Origin: Podospora comata
Taxonomy: Eukaryota; Ascomycota; Sordariomycetes; Sordariales; Podosporaceae
Length of the DNA: 64,000 nt
Assembly (NCBI GenBank): GCA_017354895.1
Contig: CP071494.1
Span: 2,046,001-2,110,000, forward strand
Reading direction: 5' to 3'
Positions 54,295 to 64,000 of the stretch are shown here, one piece after another. The stretch's first letter is position 1, and each line of letters begins with the position of its first letter. The position numbers and the translations under genes were made by a program. Below the pieces are notes generated by a model that had not been told where the DNA came from, did no database searches, and saw only the letters and a program-made list of their open reading frames with translations.

Positions 54295-57200
54295 TTTGAT
54301 GGTAGTAGACAGCCCAGCGGCCCTTTCTCATGTATCTATCTGCATGTCTTCCGGTCTGTGTGCCTGACGTTAGGTGTTGAGCATGCAGGCAAGAACGGCA
54401 TACCAAGAGGTTTGGCAGCCTTGCCAAAGTCGAGATGGCGAGCAAGCAGCCATCGCCAATGGGACGAAGAATTGCTTCCGCATGATGCAGCGTAGAAGTG
54501 AATAATGCTGATCGAGGAAAGCTGTCGAGCATAAAAGTAGCGGTGACTCCTGAATAGTTGGACCAGCAGTGCTCCGCCTCCTTTGGGGCCAAATGCACCA
54601 TCTCGTCGTCGACGCCGTTGCAATGAGATTGCCCGGGAATAGTGCACAAGCAAACAGACGGGTAGACGGACGGATGAGGGCAGCAGGCTAGGGGAGTAAC
54701 AAGACCCCTCCGATTGCGAAATCAAGTCCAGAACATCACGCGCCAGGCTCTAAGAGGCAATGTATACGTTCTCATTGGGTCACATTGCGGTCCACCACCA
54801 AGATGACACCGGGCATTGTAAAGTTGTGCCGACGCACAACTGGATGTGCAGACATCAACATACGTGGCGGATAACTATGGATAGGGGGCCAAAAGCATGG
54901 CCACGATGATGGGTCACCATTTGGAGGAAGGGAGGCTCTTGAGGAGCCAGTAATCGTGCTAAGAAATCCGTGATCGGAGAGGGAAAAGCCTCAGGTTATC
55001 TAGGGCTCCCAGGTCTATGCAGAAACGGCTCTGCGCATAGTATACGCAGCTTCCATCCTCATAACCACCACTGTGTTCACCATCACGGCGGGCTTGCAGA
55101 AATTATCAAGTTTCGAGAACAACGAGGGCTATTTCTTCCAGCCCTTTCCTACTCTTCAATCACCACAGCTGTCTGGTGATGGATAACAAGGGCAGACGAA
55201 CTTGACGCGTCCGTTAAAGCAGCCACATCCCCAAATTTGTTTGCCTCAGTAGGTATGTAAGTACCTAGCACCCTCTACACAGGCGGACCATTCGTGTGGT
55301 GGACGAAGCAGGTAGAGAATCATTCTCCACGACGAAGTGTGTGGATTCTAGGGATCGATCGTTCGGTTTCCTTCTTCGCAAGCGGGGAATGGAATCTTGG
55401 AATGCTCGGCGGTTTTCGACCACTCGCTCTGGCTTCTTAGACCCGACAACTTCGAGTTGCGGTGCGGTTATCGAAAGCTACATAAAAGTCGTGTCTGGTT
55501 TTCGGCAACCTTGATCATGATACCAGGACAAAGCTTTGTAGAATAGAATGGGACAAGACAATAATATATGCTGTAGGTTTTCACTGGAAGCAGGGAAGAG
55601 AAACACGAGTCTCAGATAGTTTTGGGGGAGGGAAGAGGAGAAGCGTACATTACATACCTGGATGGTACGAAGCGGGAAGCAACAGAGGGGGTGTCTCCAA
55701 TGAAGGTTACTCCGGTGGGATAATCCGGTCCCCCTCCAATTCTGCGCCGCACTGTGAGGCCTTTCGGGAAGCGGCTGGCAGCCTTGAATAGTTTTCGTGA
55801 GAAGGGTACAAAAATTCTCCCATGGCGACCACTTCGAAAAGCAACCTCCAATAATGGGAAATCGAAAACTTTTGTCAGGAAACAGCAACCTTCATGGCAG
55901 GTTGAAGATAGTTGCCATGACCAATGTACCTACCTAATGTAAACTTGCCATGTAGTTATCTGCCTCTCTCGCCCGCAGCTGCCCGACTGGCTAACGTTTC
56001 CTCCAACACCCTGGAGGCTTAGTGGTGGCTGTGATTCGTCACACCTAGTTGCAGGGCCTCCAGGAGTTCTTAAGGCGAGCACCCCCTTAATTCGAGTTCC
56101 TCCTGACTTCGAACCTGTCAACCTCCGTGCTGCAAACCGTCCAAAGGGGCTTTCATCTCAACGTCGCTCATCATACCACGCCCAGCCAAACCAAAACGAT
56201 GTTCAGATTACTTTCCATCCCATTTCGGGTCGCCAATGTGCACCAAAACGGCCGACAATCTTAACACTGGCAAACCTCCGAGCCAGACACAAGGAGCCCG
56301 GTAAGCCCCTTATCCGTTCCGTACCTTGACTTTTCTTTTCCATTTCCTCCTCAGATTCACTCTCTGATATTCTTTCTTGATTTCCTCAACATCATTTTTT
56401 TCCCCTTTTTGTGTGGTTTCCTTCATGTGGGAGAGGGGTTGACTTGGAGACGCCAACTCTCCCAGTCACATCCACTATCGATGCGCTGGCGGCATGCAAA
56501 AGCACCATCATGCATGAAAACCCGTCAATCAGCGAATTCTGGAGACATGGAAAAGCTTCCCTTCCGGCGATACCATTCCTTTTTTGTCTGCACAGGTGTG
56601 TCAGCCAGTGCAAGGGGGGTGGGCATGATCTGTGGGGGTTGGGTTTGGCAAAATGCTTCCACAAAACATGGATGCATAACTATGCCTGAATGCATAGGTT
56701 TATGCAAGGTGCATAAAGATTGGTCGGATGCACAAAACTTGTGCGTGTGGGGTCCATTTGGCGTCGCACCCTAATCCTCCTTATTGATTCAAGCGGATTG
56801 ATATTCTGGTCCATCCCTATCAGCGGAATGATATTCCAGTGTCGCCGGTTTTCGCTGCTGGCTTGGGTTCAGCAATGAGTTATCCATGTGAGAGGGGCAA
56901 GGAATAAGGAGCAACTGCTGGGAGAAGGAATTCTTTGAGGTTGGCAACAACCCTGAGGGTTAACCTGCGAAAAGGCTGTATGAGAGACGCCAAGCTGGTT
57001 TGGCCAATATCGAAAGGATGCGAAGCTTCTGCGATGGATCAGGGGGTGGAGTATGAAAGAAGAAGGGGTTCTCGAGAGTGCGACGCGAGAAACGGGAGAT
57101 AATGCCGCGCCAGGGACGGAATCCGTCACGTCGAGTCAAGTCAAGGACCAGCCACCGCTAGATGCACGTCACAGTGGACGAGACGCCGAACCTCTGCAGA

Positions 57201-58830
57201 CAATCCAGCCCGCGGCCGAACCGGCGCCCAAACTGGCCAACGGCGTCAGTCCTCACACCTGCGGCACTAGCGCGAGCCACCATCAGGAGTCACCGCATTC
57301 TTGAACGGGGAGCACTCGGCCATTCAGCGGAACTGGTGTTGAGGATTTTGGAAACATTGTGGAAGTCTGCCTTACCGGCCCGGGAAGAACAACCCGGCTC
57401 AGTGAGGAAGGCTGGGAAGCTGATGAGTTGGTTATCGGAGCAGCAGGGGGCCCTGGCAGTATACGGGTTAGAAGGATATAATCGAGAGGGGAAACAAACG
57501 AAAAGGGCCAGGGAATGCCAATACCTGCTGGTTTTGTGGGATATCGTTGGTGCGCAATCTCTTTTTGAGCTGAGCAAGCCAAAATCCCGACACAGGTTCA
57601 CATCTTCAACCACTATCGAACAGGACCAAATCCAGGCTCAATTCTGCGAATCTTCAAAACGACAAGATGGGGTGCGGTATGAGCACCGCAAACAATCGGT
57701 ACACAATAAATCCAGCCTTGTAGCCGTTAACCTTGCTTGCAACTAATATCAACTAATTGAACAGTGGTCGTGTCCCGACTGAACCCCCCTCGCTACGGGG
57801 TCACTGGCTGGGTCCTCCCAAACCATCATCATCAACGGATAGATCAAGCCCGAATCCAGAAACGAGGGCGAGCAGAAGAGGGGCAAGAAGAAGTAGAAGA
57901 GGAAGAATGGGACGGGAGAGTAGAGGACATGCTTTGTGACGGGTGTGACGCTCGCGGTATAGCGCCGATACGGGAGGGGGGTTTGCGGGGAAATGTTCAG
58001 GGAGAAGGGTATCGCTGCATTAGAAAATTGGATATATTATATGGGCGTTAGATTGATCATAGAAGGAACTGGGTTACGCAATGGATCTTCATGGTTTTGG
58101 TTGACAGTTGCTCCTTTTCCCACCGTGATCCTCCTCCTCGTGTTCACATGAACAGAACCGACGAGAGTCCCACCACCACCCCGGTTTCAACAAACCTGGG
58201 ACTGCCTTGACATGAGGAAAGAATCTAGAATGACGCGATTGATTATCTAGCTCGGACTAAAATGGGAGGACGCTGAGGTTGCAGACAAAGCAAGTTGGGA
58301 CAAAACAAAATGTTGCTAGGCTGGGACGAGAAATGTGTTTATAAAAGCTAATATATTCCTCGAGGTCTTGACAGGCAAAAATACAACTTCTGTTATAACC
58401 TCCGCGCTCTTTAACCCAAACATCAGATGCCTAGACGTCGACATATCATATCGTTACTTCGCTGTTCCCTGTCAGTGATGTCAACCGCCGAAGCGAACGG
58501 TCGGGTAGCCTTAGAGGTGGAGCGCGCTGGTTGTTCGCGACCCCACAACCGGCGATAGCTTCAACAACCCCACACAGCCCCGACAGTATAACTGTGGGTC
58601 CTTGGACGACATAGTGTAAAACTTGATGACCGATCGATGCCTTCCACGGAAGGGCATATATCGAGATATGTGTTTATGTGAAGAAGTCCTACCCTGGCTC
58701 CCAATGCTATTAACCTCATCAGCTATCTGTTCCTTTTCCACCATGCCCATAACCAATAACAGTAACCCGAAGGAAAAGCAGACCCCATGCACCGATAAGT
58801 GTACAAAATGTAATAAACATCCAAGACCAA
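54295..58830. other. Gene-poor stretch of about 4.5 kb
   Basis: No family-level match on either strand. The left end holds the DUF6594 promoter. Weak plus-strand frames at 57053-57304 (acidic, disordered) and 57162-57746 may be chance. A set of three TGCATA motifs occurs at 56673-56715. The right end is the 3' flank of Tof1. Confidence 0.5.
56673..56715. repeat. Three regularly spaced TGCATA motifs
   Basis: TGCATA begins at 56673, 56691 and 56710, spaced 18 and 19 bp, in otherwise unexplained DNA. Confidence 0.5.
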
Positions 58831-61800
58831 TCACTCGTCATCGCTACTATCCACAATGAATCCCGCTCTAATCCTCGGTCGCGCTCGTACTGGCGCAGCC
58901 ACGGGCATATCGTCGTCGGTATCTTCCTCGCCACCACCCCTGTCTTGATCACCAACACTCTTTTCACTTGTCTGAGTAGCAGGTTGCATCTCTTCATCGC
59001 CATCATCGTCAACCGGCTTCTTGCTCGGCTTCCTCTTTTTGGCAGCTCGCTTAGCCGGCGGCGGTGAGGCTACTGAGGACGATCGCTCGCTTTCATCATC
59101 CGCCGTATTCTCCTCGTCATCATCATCCCTATCCATATCAACGTCCTCATCGTCTCCCAAATCAGCAGCATCTGACTTTCTCTTGCTGCCCCTATTGACG
59201 GCCTTCTTCGACTTTGGCCCCTCCACCACCGCATCCTCATCATCCTCCTCACTATCATCCCCATCCAACAACCTCTCCCAAGCGCTCTTCTCCACCCCAG
59301 CCGGCTTCTCCTTCTCCTTTTCCTTGGCCGGCCCCCCATATGCCGCCATCGCCTTCTGCCTCCTCTCCTCCTCCCTCGCAAAAAACTCCTTATCCGCCTC
59401 CTCATCCGACTCATCATCGCTCGCCCTCACATACACCTCACTCTTGATCTTCCTCAACTTCTCCAGTTGCTTCAGCTTCCTCGCCTTCGCCGTCGCCGCC
59501 GCCTCCTCATCATCAATCTCCCTCACCTCCTCCACCTCCTCCCCATCACTATTTATCATCATCCTCTTCCTCCTCAACTTCTTCGGCCTATCGCCCGTAG
59601 GGTGGATCGACTTCAACCGGCCCGCAGCAAAAAGCGGCTCTTCCCCATCATCTAAAATATCATCATCATCCCCATCATCAAACGCCGCCCTCTTCCTCGG
59701 CGCAGCTTTTGTCCCAGCAGATTTTCTGCGGAGTTGATCCTCCGCCAGCTCCCCAGCCTCAAAAGTAGGGGGCTCAAACTCCGCCTTGTTGATCATGTTC
59801 AGATTTTCCTTTAGATCATACGCGCTCATCCTCCCGGGAACGATCCAGACCGAATCCGGAGTCTCATCCAACGTCGGCGCCAACCTCTCAAATCCAACTA
59901 GCTTCATCAACAGCCTCAAATGCGGGTTCTTGAACATTGCCGTTCGGCACTTGTCATTGAATGGGTGTATTACTACAAGGCGGTTGTCATATTAGCGCGC
60001 ACGGACCAAAAGTAAACAGTCGCACAAGGGCTCTGTGTTTAGGGGAAAACTCACCAGTGTACGGCGCCTCAGGCAACAACCCCACCACCACCTCACCATC
60101 CGTTGTGGCCCCCAACCGCCTCGCCTCCTGTTCCCCCTCCCACCCCCTTCTTTCGCTTTCCGCCTCCGCCAAAGTCTTCTTCACCCACTCCAACCACTCC
60201 GTCTGGTTCCTATCCAGCAACACCCCCACCACAATCGCAATCTGCGCCTCCTTCTCCAGCATCTTGTCTTTAAACTCCAACTCTGCCCCCGGCCGGGGGT
60301 TTGTCGAAACCGACCTCGTCTGCCTCTCGTAGCCGTACTCAAGGTAAAACGCCGTTTGCTTTTCTTTGCTGAACAACAACTCGACAAACAACGCCGGTCG
60401 CTCTTCTAGCTTCTTGGTGCATTTCCTCAAAATCTGCTTCACCAGCTCTTCCCACTCTTTGTAGACCGACTTCCCGACAGTGGAAGAATCAAGTGGCTGG
60501 GGGCCCTTGATCATGTTGTAAAACAGGGAGATGATGTCCAACCTGAAGAGCATAGTCCCCATCTCATGCTTAAACGCCACCCGATAAAAATATCGATGCG
60601 CACGCTTGAGTTGTTCGGGAGAGAGGTCCTGGTAAAAGTGGGTAAACTTGACAAATGTGTCAACCACACCCTGGGGTAGAAATCTCGTAGCGAACTGGGC
60701 AAAGTTGAATTTGCGCTCTTGGGAGGTATGCTCCGCCTTGCGGGCATCGGCTTCGTCGTCGTCATCCGAGATGGGGTTGACGAGGTCTTCGTCTTCTTCT
60801 GCGTCCGAGTTGGTCCCCCCAGCGGCGACAGCCTCGGCCTGTTTGGCTTTCTTCTTCTTGCGGGTTCGTCGCCGGGAGCGGACTTGCATGTCGACGTTTT
60901 GCTTGGAGTAGGCTTCCAAGATGCGAAGGAACGTGTGGGTGAGTTCGGTGCAGGCGTCGAGGTACTCGAAGCCTTGGTCTTTGAAGGTGCGCGCGACGCT
61001 GGCGATGGTATCATGGGTTTTTTCTTCGTAGAAGAGGTTGCTGAGGAGGTTGTCGGCGATTTCTTCGTCTTCTTCGTTGCCGCTGTCGGTCATCTCCTGG
61101 ATGGTGAGCAGTATCTGGGTAAAACAACGCATGACGGTCGTCAGCTGGGGCCAATTTTTGTCCGTGTAGGCGCGATCGAGGTATCTGTTGAGGGTGATGA
61201 TCATCTCGGGCTGCAGAACACCGGCGACAAGGTTGAAGGTATTAACATCATCTTCAGCTGCTGGTTGGGCAGGCTTCTTTTGATCTTTGTTGGCTTGTTG
61301 GCGTACTCGTTCAGCTTCCAGGAACCATGATACCAGGTAGAAGAACTGAGCCTTGTGGCTTTCAAGAACGTGGCTCGCTTCTCGATCGATCGATCGCTGG
61401 AGGTGGAGGAATAGGGGGTTGAAGCCAGAGTCGAGGAAGTCAGAGACAAAATCCTTGAGCTGTTGACGGGCGCGTTCGTCGAGGTTGACAGGTGGACCTA
61501 GCTCCTTGTCCGCTTCGTCTTTCCTTGCTCGTCTTGGTGCCTTGAAGGTTTTGGAGCCGTCCATCTTCCGTTCTCGCGCAGCAGGGTCGAGTAATGCGTC
61601 TTGACCAGAAACTGTGACTGTTCTCCCATTTTCCCTCTTCACCCAAATCATGGTGCCAAACCTACTATGCCTTGATGGTCCCTTCTTGTTGTAGGACCTC
61701 AGCAAAGCCGCCTCCTTGTTCATGGCGGCCGTCAGCTCGTCCGTCTTGATCTTGTTCAGCTGCTTTTCGCTGACAAAAAGCTTGCTCGAGTCCACCCTCT

Positions 61801-62610
61801 TGAGCAAGTGGAATAATATCTCCAGGATAATGACGTCCTCCGTCCGGAAGTCCTCGCCCATGTTCGATGCGATTGTCAAGATGGCAAGGAACACATCTTG
61901 GAACGAGAAGGCATCAATCAGCGCTGACCTCGAAATCTGGGATTCGTCCCCCTCGTAGTTGACCCCTGGCGGCGGGCTAATCATGGCGATATTCCGCAGG
62001 AAGTATAGAATCAACTTGATGATACCCTGATCTCTCGCTGTTCTGTCACCAATCGGCAAAGCCATACTCGGCAGCGCTACCCTGATCGCCGTATTCAAAA
62101 TCTGCGCCGCATCAAAGTTGATAATCGCCCTCTTGTAATTCAGCTGCGCCAACTGCAACACTGGCAGATGTCTGTGGTGGTTGACCGTCATGGTCTCGGG
62201 GTCCTTCTCGATAGGCCAGGTAAGCGGTACCATAAGCTCGTAGCACGCCAACGCAACCTTTGACCTGTATTTGCTATCATTTTCGCTTGGCGGCCATAAA
62301 GCAAGAATCTGGAGGAGATCGGTGCAGACAATATTCGCTTCGGCGAGGCATCGCGCAACGTCCATGCGGTTCGTCTTCTCATCGTAGAATCGAATCCATT
62401 TCTTCAGATCGCGCAGGACTTCGAGGGCGTCGTCGCCGAGTTTATACTTGTCGTCGTCGCTGTCTACACTGTAACCACCCAGCTATTCCAACTGTCAGCC
62501 AACTTGTGTCAAGGATCGCTGGTGGGAAAGCCTACCGCAGAAACAAGACTGTTGATGTGCGCCCGCACCTCGGGGTGCACAGTGTCGTTGGGGATCTCGT
62601 TGTCCTCCAT
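58831..62610 (-). CDS. tof1: Replication fork protection complex subunit Tof1/Timeless (Swi1)
   Basis: Three exons (62536-62610, 60055-62482, 58831-59972) encode 1214 residues. With Csm3/Tipin it travels with the replisome, pauses stalled forks and supports checkpoint signalling. The N-terminal Timeless domain is clear: [59 protein letters not shown], then [19 protein letters not shown] and [12 protein letters not shown]. The middle holds [20 protein letters not shown] and [20 protein letters not shown]. The last exon starts [20 protein letters not shown] and passes into a long acidic/basic nuclear tail ([30 protein letters not shown]) ending VDSSDDE. Both introns are phase-consistent. It diverges from the acyl-CoA dehydrogenase gene across 392 bp that contain an MBF-like inverted repeat. 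Confidence 0.95.
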
Positions 62611-62757
62611 GTCGGAGTATTATTCTCGAATGTCGTTTATACTAGCATACGGTCTTCGTCTATCACGATACTAACTCGAATTCGTCGTCGTGGTATCTTG
62701 TTTGCTGTGGCTTGGCGCTCGTGGGCATGGAAACGCGATGCTCAAACCCATTAAAAT

Positions 62758-62779
62758 CAGACGCGACTGACCGCGTCTG
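62758..62779. promoter_or_regulatory. Inverted repeat with MCB/MBF-like cores between tof1 and the dehydrogenase
   Basis: CAGACGCG, a 6-bp spacer, then CGCGTCTG, an exact inverted repeat with ACGCG in each arm. ACGCG is the core of the MCB element bound by MBF (Mbp1/Swi6), which drives S-phase genes. A further ACGCGA occurs at about 62732. It lies about 150 bp from the tof1 start, suggesting G1/S control; this is inference. Confidence 0.5.
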
Positions 62780-63002
62780 CCCAATTAAAACAGACACAGT
62801 GCGCTCACAGTGTGTCTCTTGGAGCTCGCACTATCCTGGACAGGGCACATGGCAGAGAGTCGGCCGAAAGCAGCAATCGGTCCGGGGGTGGCCCTTGGAT
62901 TTACCGAGGCTAGCCGACGTCACTCAGTCCGTCGCATTCACAAGAGAGCTTCATTCTCATTTTCACTCTTTTTTCCATTGTGTTTGTGTATTTCAGGTAA
63001 AA

Positions 63003-64000
63003 ATGGCTTCTATTATGTCGGCTAGACAAGTGCTCCGTCTGGGGAACCGCCTCAGCGTTCGGTCTTACTCATCTGCTGTCAAGCATGAGGGCGCCCGCGA
63101 TGTCAAGCGTCTCGGTGTTATCGGCGCGGGGCAGATGGTGAGCTTCCTCTTCATGAGATGAACATAGCAATTGTAGCTGACATGAGATGAACAGGGTCTC
63201 GGTATTGCCCTTGTGGCTGCCATGAAGGCCCAAGTCCCAGTTACCCTCGTCGACTCCAGCCAGAAGTCTTTGGATAAGGGCCTTGTCTTTGCTGGTATGT
63301 TGTCACTACCAACCCTGAACCAGACCCGTTAAGGGGCAACCCAAGCCATGGAAAGGGGCACTCAAGCCACCAAAAACGGGCTTCAACCACTTCTCATTAA
63401 CCCTCCCAATTCTCTTTATCAACCATGGCCCTTCATTTTCCAGTATCAATTTTGACTAACGACTCCCAGATACTCTTCTCGCCAAGCAAGTCGCAAAGGA
63501 GAAGCTCACTCAGTCGCAAGCTGATGCGGCGAGGGCCCTCCTCCTCCCCACCACCTCCCTCGACGCCCTCCACGAAGCCGACTTCGTCATCGAGGCCGTC
63601 CCAGAGATCCCCTCTCTCAAATTCGAGCTCTTTTCCCGCCTCGCCTCCATCGCTCCCTCCCATGCCGTCCTGGCGACAAACACCTCCTCCATCTCCATTA
63701 CCCGTAAGACTCCCCTAACCCCTTGCTCCCCACCACACCATGTTGACACCCATCCCAGGTATTGCCGCCGCCACCCAGGACCCCTCCAAACCTCTCGACA
63801 CCTCCGCCTCCTCCCGCGTAGTAGCAACCCACTTCATGAACCCCGTCCCGGTCCAAAAAGGTGTCGAACTCATCTCCGGCCTCCAGACCTCCCCCACCAC
63901 CCTCGCCACCGCCGTCTCCTTCGTCGAGAAAATGGGTAAAATTGTCTCCTACTCCGTCGACTCCCCCGGTTTCCTCGCCAACCGCATCCTGATGCCCTAC
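63003..64000 (+). CDS. 3-hydroxyacyl-CoA dehydrogenase (NAD-dependent), mitochondrial type, 3' end cut off by the window
   Basis: Oxidises L-3-hydroxyacyl-CoA (or 3-hydroxybutyryl-CoA) with NAD in fatty acid breakdown. Exons are 63003-63137, 63195-63294, 63470-63703 and 63759 onward, all in phase. The N-terminus ([20 protein letters not shown] then SYSS) looks like a mitochondrial targeting peptide. The Rossmann NAD motif [13 protein letters not shown] is split by intron 1, with VTLVDSS ending its second strand. Catalytic-domain hallmarks are [24 protein letters not shown], and [18 protein letters not shown] with the catalytic His and Glu of the family. [13 protein letters not shown] is reached at the window edge; the C-terminal dimerisation domain lies beyond. 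A CT-rich tract just before the ATG fits a fungal 5' UTR. Confidence 0.95.

Noticed and set aside
57053-57746. Possible small gene(s) with acidic frame and a 194-codon overlapping frame
   Set aside because: No conserved motif, no splice sites joining them, and two frames overlap; not enough to call a gene.
59021-59737. Ser-rich 238-codon plus-strand frame
   Set aside because: Antisense of the acidic Tof1 tail; GAT/GAG codons read backwards give Ser/Leu runs.

Overview
This window is a piece of nuclear chromosome from a filamentous ascomycete. Genes are split by short introns (about 40-160 bp) with GTAAGT-like donors and CTAAC/CTGAC-type branch sites, and the gene content is typical of Pezizomycotina: AA9 polysaccharide monooxygenase, T1-type ribonuclease, HET, DUF3433, DUF1996 and DUF6594 proteins. 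I would place it in the Sordariomycetes, probably Sordariales, but that is inference. No plasmid, CRISPR, rRNA or whole transposon was seen.

Layout. 0-3 kb: the end of a fasciclin-domain surface protein, then empty DNA. 3-9.5 kb: a housekeeping block with a type II inositol 5-phosphatase diverging from the decapping factor DCP1, a Swi5/Sae3-type recombination protein (rebuilt from four exons) and a secreted T1-family ribonuclease. 10-13.7 kb: a small Cys-rich protein and a previously hidden four-exon HNH-type gene. 13.7-14.5 kb: a secreted AA9 LPMO. 16.9-26.5 kb: an accessory island with a multi-pass membrane protein, a broken HET-domain gene, a RING-H2 protein and a HeLo-like/kinase-like protein, a mix that recalls fungal allorecognition and cell-death loci. 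27.6-34.1 kb: a TauD/TfdA dioxygenase, a GH47 alpha-mannosidase and a CHR chromate-type transporter, all on the minus strand.

34.1-37.8 kb is gene-free but holds a hairpin repeat shared with 26.7 kb and a promoter-like stretch with no gene behind it. 37.8-42 kb: a DUF1996 secreted protein, an AltA1-like small secreted protein and a probable small disordered protein. 42.7-48.4 kb: a DUF3433 membrane protein, then a fungal protein of unknown function with a decayed tandem copy beside it. 49.4-54.3 kb: a DHA2-like MFS transporter and a DUF6594 membrane protein. 54.3-58.8 kb is almost empty. 58.8-64 kb: Tof1/Timeless diverging from a mitochondrial-type 3-hydroxyacyl-CoA dehydrogenase that runs off the end.

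The genes do not form one pathway. The secreted set (AA9, RNase, DUF1996, AltA1-like, fasciclin) suits a plant-litter or dung saprotroph; Tof1 and Swi5 serve replication and recombination; GH47 serves N-glycan trimming; the central island looks like rapidly changing self/non-self genes. Gene models with introns were assembled by eye, and each splice choice was checked for phase; where the 5' end is unclear this is said.
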